DNA of 64,000 nucleotides from Jiella flava (GCF_017349315.1 NZ_JAFMPP010000001.1:248001-312000), one strand, 5' to 3'. Shown: positions 27,838 to 38,045, counted from the first letter of the stretch. Numbers and translations are program-made. Notes: generated from the sequence alone by a model not told the origin.

Positions 27838-29289
27838 TCAGCCCGCGCCGCCGAGCAGCGAGAGCTGGCGGACGTTGTCCGCCCCGTCCTGGTCGGTCAA
27901 TGCGGTCGGATAGTCGCCGGTGAAGCAGGCATCGCAGAACTGCGGCGCGATCTTCGAACGACTGGCCTCGCCACAGGCGCGGTAGAGCCCGTCGATCGAC
28001 AGGAAGGCGAGCGAATCTACCTGGATGAACTCGGCCATCTCCTCGATGCTCATGCGCGAAGCCAAGAGCTTGGCTTTTTCCGGGGTGTCGACACCGTAAA
28101 AACAGGAGGCGCTGGTCGGCGGCGAGGCGATACGCATATGGACCTCGCTCGCGCCGGCCTCGCGAACCATCCGGACGATCTTCTGACTGGTGGTGCCGCG
28201 CACGATCGAGTCGTCGACAAGAATGACCCGCTTGCCCTCGATCATCTTGCGATTGGCGTTGTGCTTGAGCTTGACGCCCATGTGGCGGATCGAATCGGTC
28301 GGCTGGATGAAGGTGCGGCCGACATAGTGATTGCGGATGATGCCGAGTTCGAAGGGCAGCCCGGCTTCTTGCGAATAGCCGATCGCGGCCGGAACGCCGG
28401 AGTCGGGGACCGGCACGACGACATCCGCCGCGACGTGGCTTTCCTTGGCGAGTTCGATGCCGATCTTCTTGCGAATGTCGTAGACATTGCGGCCTTCGAC
28501 ATTGGAATCGGGCCGGGCGAAATAGACATATTCGAAGATGCAGAAGCGGGCTCGCCGGGCCTGGAAGGGAAAGACGCTCTCGATCCCGTCCTCGGTGATG
28601 ACCACCATCTCGCCGGCCTCGAGATCGCGCACGAACTCGGCGCCGATAATGTCGAGTGCACAGGTTTCCGATGCGAGGATCGGGGCGCCTTCGAGATCGC
28701 CGAGCACCAGCGGGCGAATGCCAAGCGGATCGCGCACACCGAACATCGTATTGGCCGACAGACCCACCAGCGAGAATGCCCCTTCGAGCCGCGACAATGC
28801 GTCGATCAGTTTGTCGACGAACATCCGCGCGCCGCTGGTGGCGACGAGATGCAGGATCGTCTCGGTATCGGAGGTGGAGGAGAAGATCGAGCCGCGGCGC
28901 TGCAGCTCGCGCTGGACGGTCATAGCATTGGTGATGTTGCCGTTATGGGCGACGGCGAAACCGCCCGCCGACAGCTCGGCGAAAAACGGCTGGACGTTGC
29001 GCAGACCGCCGCCGCCGGTGGTGGCATAGCGGGTGTGACCGATCGCCGCCGTCCCCGGCAGACGCTCCAAGACGGCAGCCTTGGTGAAGGTGTCGCCGAT
29101 CAAGCCGGCATGGCGCTCCACATGGAACTGCATGCCGTCATAGGAGACGATCCCGGCCGCTTCCTGTCCGCGATGCTGCAACGCGTGGAGGCCCAGCGTC
29201 ACGACGGCGGCGGCGTCCGCCCTCTGAAAAATACCGAAAACGCCGCATTCTTCATGCAGCGTGTCGTCGCCGAATGGCGTCTCGTCCAT
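27838..29289 (-). CDS. purF: Amidophosphoribosyltransferase (PurF)
   Basis: First committed enzyme of purine synthesis, 483 aa. A 14-residue propeptide precedes the glutaminase nucleophile Cys15 (EECGVFGI), followed by HRGQEAAGI and GHTRYATTG. The phosphoribosyltransferase half has the PRPP loop VILVDDSIVRGTT near 347. The C-terminus keeps the Cys pattern (CFYGVDTP ... ACFTGDYP) of the iron-sulfur type enzyme. First gene of purF-SDR on the minus strand. Confidence 0.95.
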   Translation of the reverse strand: MDETPFGDDTLHEECGVFGIFQRADAAAVVTLGLHALQHRGQEAAGIVSYDGMQFHVERHAGLIGDTFTKAAVLERLPGTAAIGHTRYATTGGGGLRNVQPFFAELSAGGFAVAHNGNITNAMTVQRELQRRGSIFSSTSDTETILHLVATSGARMFVDKLIDALSRLEGAFSLVGLSANTMFGVRDPLGIRPLVLGDLEGAPILASETCALDIIGAEFVRDLEAGEMVVITEDGIESVFPFQARRARFCIFEYVYFARPDSNVEGRNVYDIRKKIGIELAKESHVAADVVVPVPDSGVPAAIGYSQEAGLPFELGIIRNHYVGRTFIQPTDSIRHMGVKLKHNANRKMIEGKRVILVDDSIVRGTTSQKIVRMVREAGASEVHMRIASPPTSASCFYGVDTPEKAKLLASRMSIEEMAEFIQVDSLAFLSIDGLYRACGEASRSKIAPQFCDACFTGDYPTALTDQDGADNVRQLSLLGGAG

Positions 29290-29396
29290 GGCTTATCTGC
29301 GTTCCGCTGACTGATAATGTCGTATCGAAGGTATACTGCCTTGAGGCCGAAACTGCGAGTCACGCCCTGCATCGGGCTCGCCGAAACCCACGAGGA

Positions 29397-30080
29397 TCAA
29401 TTCGAAGGGCTCTGAGCGGAGCCGGAATCGCCGTCGCTCGGCGGCGGCGTCTGGCCAGAATCCTGCTGGCCGGAATCCTGCTGGCCGGAATCCTGCTGGA
29501 TCGCACCGCCGACCGTCGACGGCTCGTCGCTGGCCGGCGCCTGCGCCTCGCCGGTCTCGCCGCCTTCCTTCAGCTTTTCGATCTGATTGACGATCAGGCC
29601 TTCGGGATTTTGCGGCAAAGCGGCGACCAACCTCTTGCCGAGATCGTCGAGGAAGGGCTTCGACTTGGCGTTGGCAATCCAGGTCGGCTGATTCTGCGGC
29701 GCGAGCCAGTTGAAGAACAGCATGGCGACGACGACCAGAAGCAACCCGCGCACCGCGCCGAAAACGAAGCCGAGCACGCGATCAAGCGCGCCGATCCGAC
29801 TGTCGATGATGAAGTCGGCAATTCTCAGCGTGATGTAGGAGACGACGATCAGCGTGATGATGAACAGCACCGCCGCCGACCCGGCCATCGCGACCGTCTT
29901 CGAATGCACATATTGCAGCGCAAAGGGCGTCAGCTTGCTGTAGAACATGAAGGCGACCAGAGCCGCGGCCACCCATGACACCACAGACAGCACTTCACGC
30001 GAAAAGCCCCGGACCATGGCGAGCAAGGCTGAAACCAGCATGATCGCAACAAGGATTGCGTCGAGGAGGGTAACGGACAT
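29397..30080 (-). CDS. cvpA: CvpA family membrane protein
   Basis: A 227-aa protein with about four transmembrane helices in the first 125 residues (LLDAILVAIMLVSALLAM, VVSWVAAALVAFMFY, VLFIITLIVVSYITLRIADF, VRGLLLVVVAMLFF). The C-terminal tail is hydrophilic and contains three tandem QQDSG units encoded by a 15-bp repeat. CvpA was named for colicin V production and is linked to purF in many proteobacteria, as here (upstream of purF on the same strand). Its role is still loosely defined (envelope maintenance). Confidence 0.88.
   Translation of the reverse strand: MSVTLLDAILVAIMLVSALLAMVRGFSREVLSVVSWVAAALVAFMFYSKLTPFALQYVHSKTVAMAGSAAVLFIITLIVVSYITLRIADFIIDSRIGALDRVLGFVFGAVRGLLLVVVAMLFFNWLAPQNQPTWIANAKSKPFLDDLGKRLVAALPQNPEGLIVNQIEKLKEGGETGEAQAPASDEPSTVGGAIQQDSGQQDSGQQDSGQTPPPSDGDSGSAQSPSN
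29453..29497. repeat. 15-bp tandem repeat, three units, within cvpA
   Basis: GGCC(A/G)GAATCCTGCT is repeated three times; units two and three are identical and unit one differs by one base. It encodes QQDSG repeats in the hydrophilic tail. Copy changes would keep the frame. Confidence 0.85.
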
Positions 30081-30179
30081 CAGATGCGCTTCCAGGAATC
30101 TCGAGTCGTCTGCGGCGGGACGGCGTGCGCCAACCCATTACCGTTTTGCGATGGGATTTTCACTAAAAGATTCCAGAAA

Positions 30180-31586
30180 TCATGAAGCCTCATCATCAGG
30201 CCTGGGGATAGAGCCGCCGGCGGCCACCTTGGCGACGAGATCGGGCAGGGCTTCGACCACCTCGATCCGCATGCCGTGCGACTTCGGCAGATCGGCGGAC
30301 GAATCGGGCAGTACCGAGCGGCCAAAGCCGAGCTTCTCGGCTTCCTTCAAGCGCTGCGCGGCATGGGCGACAGGCCTGACCGCCCCCGACAGGCTGACTT
30401 CGCCGAAATAGACGCAGTCCGGTGGCAGCGGCGCGCCGGAGAGCGAGGAGACTAGCGCCGCCGCGACGGCGAGATCGGCCGCCGGCTCGGAAATGCGAAA
30501 CCCGCCGGCAACATTCAGATAGACGTCGTGCTGGCCGAGCCGCACCCCGCAATGGGCGTCGAGCACGGCAAGCACCATGGCCAGGCGCGGCTGATCCCAG
30601 CCAACAACGGCCCGGCGCGGCGTGCCGAGCGCCGAGGGTGCAACCAACGCCTGGATCTCGACCAGCACCGGGCGCGTGCCCTCCATGCCGGCGAAGACCG
30701 CGGCGCCGGGTGCCTTGGCATTGCGCTCGCCGAGGAACAATTCGGACGGGTTGCCGACCTCGCGCAGGCCCTCGCCGCCCATCTCGAAGACGCCGATCTC
30801 GTCGGTCGGGCCGAAGCGGTTCTTCACCGTCCGCAAAATACGGAAATGATGGCCGCCCTCACCCTCGAAATAAAGCACGGCGTCGACCATGTGCTCGACG
30901 ACGCGCGGCCCGGCGATCTGCCCGTCCTTGGTGACGTGACCGACGAGGATCACCGCCGCGCCGGACGCCTTGGCGTAGCGGATCATGGTCTGCGCCGCGG
31001 TGCGCACCTGGGTCACCGTGCCGGGCGCGGCCTCGGCCGCATCGCTCCACAGGGTCTGGATCGAATCGATGATCACGAGGTCCGGACGCTTGGCCTGACC
31101 GAGCGTCGCCAGAATGTCCTCGACATTGGTCTCGGCGAGGAGCTCCACCGCCGTATCGGCGGCCTCCAGCCGCTGGGCCCGCAGCCGCACCTGCGCCACC
31201 GCCTCTTCGCCCGAGACATAGACGACGCCGTGCCCGCGCCGCGACAGGGCGGCAGCGGCCTGCATCAAAAGGGTCGACTTGCCGATGCCAGGATCACCGC
31301 CGATCAGGATCGCCGAGCCGCGGACGATGCCGCCGCCGGTCGCTCGGTCGAATTCGGCAAGGCCGGAAATGATGCGCGGCGCCTCTTCGATCTCGCCGGA
31401 GAGCGGCAGCAGCGCCGAGGGCCGGCCCTTGCGCCGCGCCCCGCGCTGCGGCCCGCCGCCGATGCCGCCGGCGGCGTTTTCCTCGACGATGGTGTTCCAC
31501 TCGCCGCAAGCGTCGCACTTGCCCTGCCAGCGCGTATAGACCGCGCCGCAGGCCTGGCAGATGAAAGAGAGCTTGGGTTTGGCCAT
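30180..31586 (-). CDS. radA: DNA repair protein RadA
   Basis: RecA-like ATPase of 468 aa that helps branch migration in recombination. The N-terminal C4 zinc finger (CQACGAVYTRWQGKCDACGEW) is at about 10-30, Walker A GGDPGIGKSTL near 95, the RadA-specific KNRFG near 255, and a Lon-protease-like C-terminal domain ends the protein. The next minus-strand gene, cvpA, starts 99 bases downstream, so alr, radA and cvpA may be co-transcribed. Confidence 0.95.
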   Translation of the reverse strand: MAKPKLSFICQACGAVYTRWQGKCDACGEWNTIVEENAAGGIGGGPQRGARRKGRPSALLPLSGEIEEAPRIISGLAEFDRATGGGIVRGSAILIGGDPGIGKSTLLMQAAAALSRRGHGVVYVSGEEAVAQVRLRAQRLEAADTAVELLAETNVEDILATLGQAKRPDLVIIDSIQTLWSDAAEAAPGTVTQVRTAAQTMIRYAKASGAAVILVGHVTKDGQIAGPRVVEHMVDAVLYFEGEGGHHFRILRTVKNRFGPTDEIGVFEMGGEGLREVGNPSELFLGERNAKAPGAAVFAGMEGTRPVLVEIQALVAPSALGTPRRAVVGWDQPRLAMVLAVLDAHCGVRLGQHDVYLNVAGGFRISEPAADLAVAAALVSSLSGAPLPPDCVYFGEVSLSGAVRPVAHAAQRLKEAEKLGFGRSVLPDSSADLPKSHGMRIEVVEALPDLVAKVAAGGSIPRPDDEAS

Positions 31587-31850
31587 TTCCGGGGCTTAGC
31601 GGATGATGGGCGGCAGCGAAAGAGCGTGGGGCCGCGCGCAAGAAGGCCCATTATGGAGGACCATGCTTCGACTGATCGAAAAGCCATGTCCGCGTCGAGG
31701 AAATCGGGACCACGCTCTTTGCCGGTGCGATCCTGCTTACCGGGATCAACGGTCGTTTTTAGGCCGGCTCCGTTGAAGCAGGAGAACGATCTTCGGAATT
31801 AATTCTTGTCCGTCCAAAATAGCGTCGGCCACATTCTTTGTCCCTGGCCG

Positions 31851-33014
31851 TTAACGCCCGACACGTCTCACCCGTGGCCCCAATCCCGTCAGCAGTTCGT
31901 AAGCAATCGTGCCCGCCGCATCCGCCACGTCGTCGATCGGGACATTCGGGCCGAAAAATTCCGCCCGTGTCCCCGGCTCCACCAGATCCGCCGGCACGTC
32001 GGTGACGTCGAGCAGCGTCAGGTCCATCGAGACGCGACCGAGCACCGGCACGTGCTGGCCGGCGATGAAGGCCGTCGCGCCGGGCCGGCCCTCGCGCAGC
32101 GGCACGCCGGCCCCGGAGGCGGCGCGCAGATAGCCGTCGGCATAGCCAAGACCGACGGTGGCGATGCGGGTGTCGCGGGAAAGCTCGGCGGCCGCGCCAT
32201 AGCCGGCAGCTTCGCCCGCCTTGACGGTGCGGACCTGCAGCACGGCGGCCGTCAAGGTCGCGACGGGACGCAACCGGCCGTGTGACAGGGCGCCGGCCCA
32301 GCCGCCGTAGAGCGCAATGCCGGGGCGGGTGAGATCGCAGCCATAACCGGGCCCGAGAAAACAGCCGGCGGAATTGGCGAGCGAGCGCTCGGCCTGCGGA
32401 AATTCGGCTGCGAACCGAAGGAACAGCGCGCGTTGCTCAGCGCTCTGGCCGTTCTCTTCGTCGGCGCTGGCGAGATGGGTCATCACCAGCGCGACGTCGA
32501 GGGTGCCGCCGGCTTCGGCCGCCTTGACGATCGGCAGCGCCGCGGCGTCGAGGCCGAGGCGGTTCATCCCGGTCTCAAATTGCAGCGCGGCAGGGGCCCG
32601 ACGGCCGGCCCGCTCCACCCCCTCGCCCCAGGCCGCGACATCGGCAAGGCTCGACAGGACAGGCACCAGCCGGGTCGCAAGACAGGCCGGCACCGCGCCG
32701 ATTTCAAGTCCCTGCAGAACATAGATCCGCGCGTCGTTCCGATCCCCGGCGGCGAGCGCCCGGCGGAGCGCCACGCCTTCCTCCACCCAGGCGACGAAGA
32801 AGTCCCGGCAGCCGGCGTCGTAAAGGGCCGCAGACACGCGCGCCGCCCCCAGCCCATAGCCGTCGGCCTTCACCGCCGCGCCGGTGCGACCCCGACCGTT
32901 CAAGGCATCGAGCGTCCGCCAATTCGCCTTCAGGGCATCGAGGTCGATCTCGACCCGGGGCATGCGCGTCTGCGCGACAACTTCCGACGTTTCCGCCAGC
33001 CGCGGTGATGTCAT
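31851..33014 (-). CDS. alr: Alanine racemase (Alr)
   Basis: PLP enzyme of 387 aa that supplies D-alanine for peptidoglycan. The PLP lysine is in AAVKADGYGLGA near 48, the catalytic Tyr region is GLGYADGYLRAA near 265, and the substrate loop GRVSMDL near 309. GAGAG upstream supports ATG 33014 rather than the longer form. It lies between dnaB and radA, a common order in alphaproteobacteria. A DadA-like oxidase gene 4 kb away may act on D-amino acids, but the two are not in one operon. Confidence 0.93.
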   Translation of the reverse strand: MTSPRLAETSEVVAQTRMPRVEIDLDALKANWRTLDALNGRGRTGAAVKADGYGLGAARVSAALYDAGCRDFFVAWVEEGVALRRALAAGDRNDARIYVLQGLEIGAVPACLATRLVPVLSSLADVAAWGEGVERAGRRAPAALQFETGMNRLGLDAAALPIVKAAEAGGTLDVALVMTHLASADEENGQSAEQRALFLRFAAEFPQAERSLANSAGCFLGPGYGCDLTRPGIALYGGWAGALSHGRLRPVATLTAAVLQVRTVKAGEAAGYGAAAELSRDTRIATVGLGYADGYLRAASGAGVPLREGRPGATAFIAGQHVPVLGRVSMDLTLLDVTDVPADLVEPGTRAEFFGPNVPIDDVADAAGTIAYELLTGLGPRVRRVGR

Positions 33015-33140
33015 GATAGGCTCTCTCAGATGGTGCCGTCTTACGCCCGGTTCCTCCCTGCAAGGCAATTCGGGCGAACCCTAGCAGAAATGCCATGCCG
33101 ACAGGCAATAGCGCGGGGTTGTGACGAACGCCGCTCCAGC

Positions 33141-34628
33141 CTATTCAAAACGCTCGGGCAGATAGTTCTCGTCGGCGAGATCGCCGAAGCGGGTGAATTC
33201 GGCCTGGAAGGCCAGCGGCACGGTCGCCGTCGGGCCATGGCGCTGCTTGGCGATGATCACTTCGGCCTTGCCGCGCGCCTCGTTCAGCGCCTGCTCCCAT
33301 TTCAGATGCTCGTCGGTGCCGGGCTTCGGCTCGCGATTGGCAAGGTAATATTCGTCGCGATAGACGAACATGACGACGTCGGCGTCCTGCTCGATCGAGC
33401 CGGATTCGCGAAGGTCGGCGAGCTGCGGGCGCTTGTCGTCGCGCGCCTCGACCTGACGCGAGAGCTGCGACAGGGCGACGATCGGCACCTGCAGCTCCTT
33501 GGCCAGGGCTTTGAGGCCGGTGGTGATCTCGGTGATTTCCTGCACGCGGTTCTGCGACGAGGCCTTGGACGAGCCCTGCATCAGCTGGACGTAGTCGATC
33601 ACCATCATGTCGAGGCCGCGTTGGCGCTTCAGCCGCCGTGCGCGGGCCGCCAGCTGGGCGATCGAGATCCCACCGGTCTGGTCGATATAGAGCGGCAGCC
33701 GCTGCATCATCTCCGAACAGGCGATCAGCTTGGTCAGCTCCTCATCGTTGATCTGGCCGCGCCGGATCTTGGAGGAAGAGATTTCGGTCTGTTCGGAAAT
33801 GATACGGGTGGCCAACTGCTCGGCCGACATTTCCAGCGAGAAGAAGCCGACGACGCCACCATTCTTCGCCTTGAACGAGCCGTCGGCCTGCTCCGCCGGC
33901 TCATAGGCGGCGGCAATGTTGAAGGCGATGTTGGTGGCGAGAGAGGTCTTGCCCATCGCCGGACGGCCGGCGAGGATGATCAGATCGGAGGGCTGCAGGC
34001 CGCCGAGCCGGCGGTCGAGCGACATCATGCCGGTGGAAATGCCCGACAGACCGCCGTCGCGGTCCTTGGCCGCCGTCGCCATCTGCACCGCCTGGGTGAC
34101 GGCGTCGGTGAAGGACTGGAAGCCGCCGTCGTAACGCCCCGTCTCGGCGAGCGAGAACAGTCGGCGCTCGGCCTCCTCGATCTGCACCTTCGGCTCCATG
34201 TCGAGCGGCGCGTCGAAGGCGAGATTGACCATTTCCTCGCCGATGCCGATCAGCGAGCGGCGCAACGCCAGATCGTAGACCGCCCGGCCGTAATCCAGCG
34301 TGTTGATGATCGTCGTCGCTTCGGCCGCGAGCCGGGCGAGATATTGCGCCACGGTCATCTCGCCGATCTTATCGCCGGCCGCCAGGAAGGTCTTGATGGT
34401 GACCGGATTGGCGATCTTGCCCATCCGGATCATCTCGGAGGTCTTGGCGAAGATCTCCTTGTGGATCGGCTCGAAAAAATGCTCGGGCTTGAGGAAATCA
34501 TGGACGACGTAATAGGCGTCGTTGTTGACGAGGATCGCGCCGAGCAGCGCCTGCTCGGCCTCGATATTGGCCGGCGCCTCGCGATAGAGCGCCGTCTCCT
34601 CTTCGAATTTGCGCGCAGGCTCCGCCAT
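33141..34628 (-). CDS. dnaB: Replicative DNA helicase (DnaB)
   Basis: Hexameric replication-fork helicase of 495 aa. The N-terminal helical domain (NIEAEQALLGAILVNNDAY, about 19-37) contacts primase. The RecA-like C-terminal domain has Walker A GRPAMGKTS near 222, Walker B MMVIDYVQLM near 345 and the arginine-finger region near 414. No intein or insertion is seen. The stop precedes alr by 126 bases. Confidence 0.95.
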   Translation of the reverse strand: MAEPARKFEEETALYREAPANIEAEQALLGAILVNNDAYYVVHDFLKPEHFFEPIHKEIFAKTSEMIRMGKIANPVTIKTFLAAGDKIGEMTVAQYLARLAAEATTIINTLDYGRAVYDLALRRSLIGIGEEMVNLAFDAPLDMEPKVQIEEAERRLFSLAETGRYDGGFQSFTDAVTQAVQMATAAKDRDGGLSGISTGMMSLDRRLGGLQPSDLIILAGRPAMGKTSLATNIAFNIAAAYEPAEQADGSFKAKNGGVVGFFSLEMSAEQLATRIISEQTEISSSKIRRGQINDEELTKLIACSEMMQRLPLYIDQTGGISIAQLAARARRLKRQRGLDMMVIDYVQLMQGSSKASSQNRVQEITEITTGLKALAKELQVPIVALSQLSRQVEARDDKRPQLADLRESGSIEQDADVVMFVYRDEYYLANREPKPGTDEHLKWEQALNEARGKAEVIIAKQRHGPTATVPLAFQAEFTRFGDLADENYLPERFE

Positions 34629-34691
34629 CGCCGTCGCTTCCCCGTCACCATCGGTTTATGAAGCGGATGACCTACACCAAGCTGACGGCCG

Positions 34692-34728
34692 CTTCAAAGA
34701 AAAGAAGCCGCCGAGGGCCGGCGGCTTC
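34692..34728 (-). terminator. Rho-independent terminator after grpE (minus strand)
   Basis: AAGCCGCC (34705-34712) pairs with GGCGGCTT (34720-34727). Read on the minus strand the hairpin is followed by CTTTTCTTT, so it serves the grpE transcript, whose stop is 60 bases upstream. Confidence 0.7.
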
Positions 34729-34786
34729 GCACGGCGTTGGATAACGCCGACAGCTCGGGGATAACAGCGGGGAAAACCGTGCCCGG

Positions 34787-35482
34787 CTATTGCCCGGCGC
34801 CGGTCTCCGCCGCGGCGGTCTTCGCCTCGGCCGGCGCCGCCTTCGGCCCGCCTTTGGAGACTCCCACCATCGCCGGGCGCAGCACCCGGTCGCCGATCGC
34901 GTAGCCGGCCTGGACGACCTGCAACACCGTGCCGTTCGGCACCTCGGTGTTGGGAATCTCGAACATCGCCTGGTGGAAATTCGGATCGAAGCGCTGGCCT
35001 TCCGGCTCGAGCTTGCGAACGCCCTGCTTCTCCAGCGAGCCGAGCAGACCCTTTTCGGTCATCTCGACGCCTTCGATCAGCGCCTTGAGGCCGGAGGATT
35101 CGTCGGCCCGATGTTCTTCCGGCACGGCGTCGAGGGCGCGCGACAGATTGTCGGCGACCGACAGCATCTCACGGGCAAAGCCCGAGATCGCATAGGTGCG
35201 GGCGTCCTTGATCTCACGCTCGGTGCGGCGACGCAGGTTTTCCATGTCCGCCGCCAGCCGCAGCAGCCGATCCTTGACGTCGGCATTTTCCGCCTCGAGC
35301 GCGGCGATGCGGGCGTCATGCGGATTCTCGCCAGCCGATTCGGCGTCGCCGACCGCCTCGTCATAGGCCGCGCCGGCGTTCCACTGCGAGGATTGCGGCG
35401 CGGTTGCAGCGTCCTCGGCTGCGGCAGTGGCGGCTGCGTCGATCTCTTGGCTCTCGCCTTCGGGCTTGCCGGTCTCGCTCAT
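34787..35482 (-). CDS. grpE: Nucleotide exchange factor GrpE
   Basis: Co-chaperone that releases ADP from DnaK, 231 aa. An acidic Ala-rich N-terminus is followed by a long helix ([33 protein letters not shown], about 77-109) and the C-terminal beta domain ([13 protein letters not shown] ... [25 protein letters not shown]). AGAGGA just ahead favours ATG 35482; ATG 35485 is adjacent. It follows hrcA in the same direction and has a candidate heat-shock promoter in the gap. Confidence 0.93.
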   Translation of the reverse strand: MSETGKPEGESQEIDAAATAAAEDAATAPQSSQWNAGAAYDEAVGDAESAGENPHDARIAALEAENADVKDRLLRLAADMENLRRRTEREIKDARTYAISGFAREMLSVADNLSRALDAVPEEHRADESSGLKALIEGVEMTEKGLLGSLEKQGVRKLEPEGQRFDPNFHQAMFEIPNTEVPNGTVLQVVQAGYAIGDRVLRPAMVGVSKGGPKAAPAEAKTAAAETGAGQ

Positions 35483-35587
35483 CATTCCTCTTTCATCCCG
35501 TTCATCTGAGGTCGGCACATCCGGATCATCCACCGTTCGAGACGAACAGCGGCGAAGATCCGATGCACGAATGCGTTATCGCAGCGG

Positions 35588-35616
35588 ATATCGAATTGAC
35601 GACGGGAGAAATCAAG
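35588..35616 (-). promoter_or_regulatory. Candidate RpoH (sigma32) promoter for grpE
   Basis: On the minus strand CTTGAT (35616-35611) and CGATAT (35593-35588) are 17 bases apart. This resembles the alphaproteobacterial heat-shock consensus CTTGAC-N17-CYTATNT, and the -35 box overlaps the hrcA stop codon. Confidence 0.35.
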
Positions 35617-36712
35617 CCTCCCGATCGCCGGCCTTGTGTTGCAGAAGCCGTGATACGATCCGCGCCGTGTAGTCCACCATCGGCACGACCCGGCGGTAAT
35701 TCAGCCGCGTCGGCCCGATCACCCCGACCGCCCCGACGATGCTCTCGGTGCCGCCCTTGTAGGGTGCAACGACGAGCGAGGAGCCCGATAGCGAGAACAG
35801 CTTGTTCTCCGAGCCGATGAAGATCCGCACGCCGTTGCCGCCCTCGGCCAAATCGAGCAGTTCGATCATGCCGCTCTTGGTTTCGAGATCATCGAAGAGC
35901 AGCCGCAGCCGCTCGACGTCTTCGGCGGCGGAGAGATTTTCCAGAAGATTGGCGCGGCCGCGCACGATCAGCTGCGCCGGCTGGCCGGCCGAGGCGCCGG
36001 ACCAGATGGCAAGCCCCTGATCAACCAGCGCCTGGGAGAGCTTGTCGAGCGCCGTCGCCGTATCGTCCTTGAGCGCGGCGATCCGGCGCTTCGCCTCGCC
36101 GAGCGTACGGCCGACGACATGGGCGTTGAGGAAGTTGCCGGCCTCGACGAGCTGCGAGGCGGTGACGCCCGGCGGCAGATCGAGGATGCGATTTTCCACC
36201 TCGCCATTTTCGCCGACGAGAACGGCGAGCCCCTTGGCCGGCTCGAGGCGAATGAACTCGATATGCCTCAGCCGCATATCCGACTTGGTGGTGACGACGA
36301 TGCCGGCCCCGCGCGACAGGCCGGACAAGAGGTTGGTCGCCTCGGTCAGAAGATTTTCCATGCCGCGGCCATCGCCGACCAGCCGCACCTTCTCCTCGAT
36401 CTCGGCGCGTTCGGACGAGGCGAGGTCGCCGACCTCCAAAAAAGCGTCAACGAAGAAGCGCAGGCCGATCTCGGTCGGCAGCCGCCCGGCCGAAATATGC
36501 GGCGCGTAGATCAGGCCGAGCGCCTCCAGATCGCTCATCACATTGCGCACCGAGGCCGGCGACAGCGAGCTGGTCAAAAGTCTCGACAGCATGCGCGAGC
36601 CGACGGGCTCGCCCTGGTCGAGATAGGTCTCGACGATCAGCCGGAAAATCTCCCGCGACCGCTCATCGAGCGGCGGCACCGGACGTCGGGCCAAGTCGCT
36701 GACGGACATCAT
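35612..36712 (-). CDS. hrcA: Heat-inducible transcription repressor HrcA
   Basis: Repressor of CIRCE-controlled chaperone genes, 366 aa from ATG 36712. The N-terminal winged helix ([28 protein letters not shown] ... [15 protein letters not shown], about 18-67) and the GAF-like C-terminal part ([25 protein letters not shown]) are intact. A start at 36709 is equally possible. I see no CIRCE inverted repeat near it; targets such as groESL are probably elsewhere. Confidence 0.93.
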   Translation of the reverse strand: MMSVSDLARRPVPPLDERSREIFRLIVETYLDQGEPVGSRMLSRLLTSSLSPASVRNVMSDLEALGLIYAPHISAGRLPTEIGLRFFVDAFLEVGDLASSERAEIEEKVRLVGDGRGMENLLTEATNLLSGLSRGAGIVVTTKSDMRLRHIEFIRLEPAKGLAVLVGENGEVENRILDLPPGVTASQLVEAGNFLNAHVVGRTLGEAKRRIAALKDDTATALDKLSQALVDQGLAIWSGASAGQPAQLIVRGRANLLENLSAAEDVERLRLLFDDLETKSGMIELLDLAEGGNGVRIFIGSENKLFSLSGSSLVVAPYKGGTESIVGAVGVIGPTRLNYRRVVPMVDYTARIVSRLLQHKAGDREA

Positions 36713-36812
36713 CGAACGCAAGTATCGTGGCGGCGTTGGAACATGGGCTTACTATAGGAAGGCAGCACCCGATAGAAAAGCGGCGCCAATCGTCGCTGCT
36801 TCAGCCGCCTTG

Positions 36813-38045
36813 TCATGACAGCCGCGCCGGCGAAACGGCATCGAGAACCGGATCGGTTTCGCCGTCCATCAGCCCGGCAAGGAGCATGCCGGTGGTCGGG
36901 CCCAGCGTAAAACCCTGATGACCGTGGCCGAAATCGAACCACAGACCCTCATGCTTCGGCGCCTTGCCGAGGACCGGCAACATATCGGGCATGCAAGGGC
37001 GGGTGCCGTGCCAGGGATGATTTTCGATCCGGCCGCCGAAATTCAGGACCTGGCGCGCGCCCGCCTCGGCCCGGTCGAGCTGGCGCAGCTTCTGCCCGGC
37101 GGTCATCGCCGTCAGCTCGGCGCCGGTGGTGATCCGCATGCCGGCCTTCATCGGCACGTAAACCGCCCCGACAGAAGCATCCATCAGCGGCTTGTCGAGG
37201 GGATTGTCGTGATAATGCTCGTGATAGCCGCGCTTCCTCACCATCGCGATGCTGTAGCCGAAACGCTTGAGCAACCTGGGTGCCCAGGCGCCGAGGCAGA
37301 TCACGACATCCTTGGCCTCGATCGGCCCGTCCGCAGTTTCGACGCGCCAGCCCGAACCGAGCTGCGCCAACGTCTCGGCATCGCCCTGACAATGCTGCCC
37401 GCCCCGCTTTTCGAACAGCGCGCCATAGGCCGCCGTCAAATCGCCCGGGCTCGAACAACACCAGCTGTCGCTCCAGTGAATTGCGCCTGAAAAGCCCGGC
37501 ATCAGGGCCGGCTCGACCGCCATCAGCCCAGACGCATCGAGCGCTTCAAAGCCGACGCCGTAGTCACGCGCGTGCTTTCTTGCCACCTTAACCGCGGCAG
37601 CAAGGCGCGCCTCGCTTCGATAGGCCTGATGGAAGCCGTCTTTGCGGATCAGCGTCTCGGCCCCGGCCGCGGCGATATAGCGATCATGATCCGCCGTCGC
37701 CCGCCGAATCAGCCTCGACCAGATTCGGCTGATTTCAGCCAATCGTTTGGGCTGCGAATTGCGGAAATAGCCGAGCAAGGCCCGCATTTCGGACATCACC
37801 GATTCGACATTCCACTCGACGTCGTTGGTGCGCTTCAGAGCGATGGCGATCAGCGAGGCGAGATCGGTCGGCATGGCATAGGGCTCGACCGCCTCGGCCT
37901 GGATGATGCCGGCGTTGCCGAAGCTGGTCTCGGCCGCGAAATTGGGTTTACGATCGACGATCGCGACGCGCCGGCCGCGCTCCTGCAGCGCCAGCCCGGC
38001 GCCGACACCGGCCATGCCGGCCCCGAGCACGATCACATCGGTCAT
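36813..38045 (-). CDS. FAD-dependent oxidoreductase, D-amino acid dehydrogenase (DadA)-like
   Basis: DAO-family flavoprotein of 410 aa. The FAD-binding VIVLGAGMAGVGAGLALQERG is at about 4-24. The C-terminal GLWFDFGHGHQGFTLGPTTGMLLAGLM is the usual closing FAD contact of DadA-type enzymes. AAGGA upstream supports ATG 38045. It probably oxidises a D-amino acid or similar amine to the keto acid; the natural substrate is not evident. It is divergent from rph. Confidence 0.85.
   Translation of the reverse strand: MTDVIVLGAGMAGVGAGLALQERGRRVAIVDRKPNFAAETSFGNAGIIQAEAVEPYAMPTDLASLIAIALKRTNDVEWNVESVMSEMRALLGYFRNSQPKRLAEISRIWSRLIRRATADHDRYIAAAGAETLIRKDGFHQAYRSEARLAAAVKVARKHARDYGVGFEALDASGLMAVEPALMPGFSGAIHWSDSWCCSSPGDLTAAYGALFEKRGGQHCQGDAETLAQLGSGWRVETADGPIEAKDVVICLGAWAPRLLKRFGYSIAMVRKRGYHEHYHDNPLDKPLMDASVGAVYVPMKAGMRITTGAELTAMTAGQKLRQLDRAEAGARQVLNFGGRIENHPWHGTRPCMPDMLPVLGKAPKHEGLWFDFGHGHQGFTLGPTTGMLLAGLMDGETDPVLDAVSPARLS

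Noticed and set aside
36713-36812. Search for a CIRCE element ahead of hrcA
   Set aside because: No TTAGCACTC-N9-GAGTGCTAA-like repeat is present in this gap.
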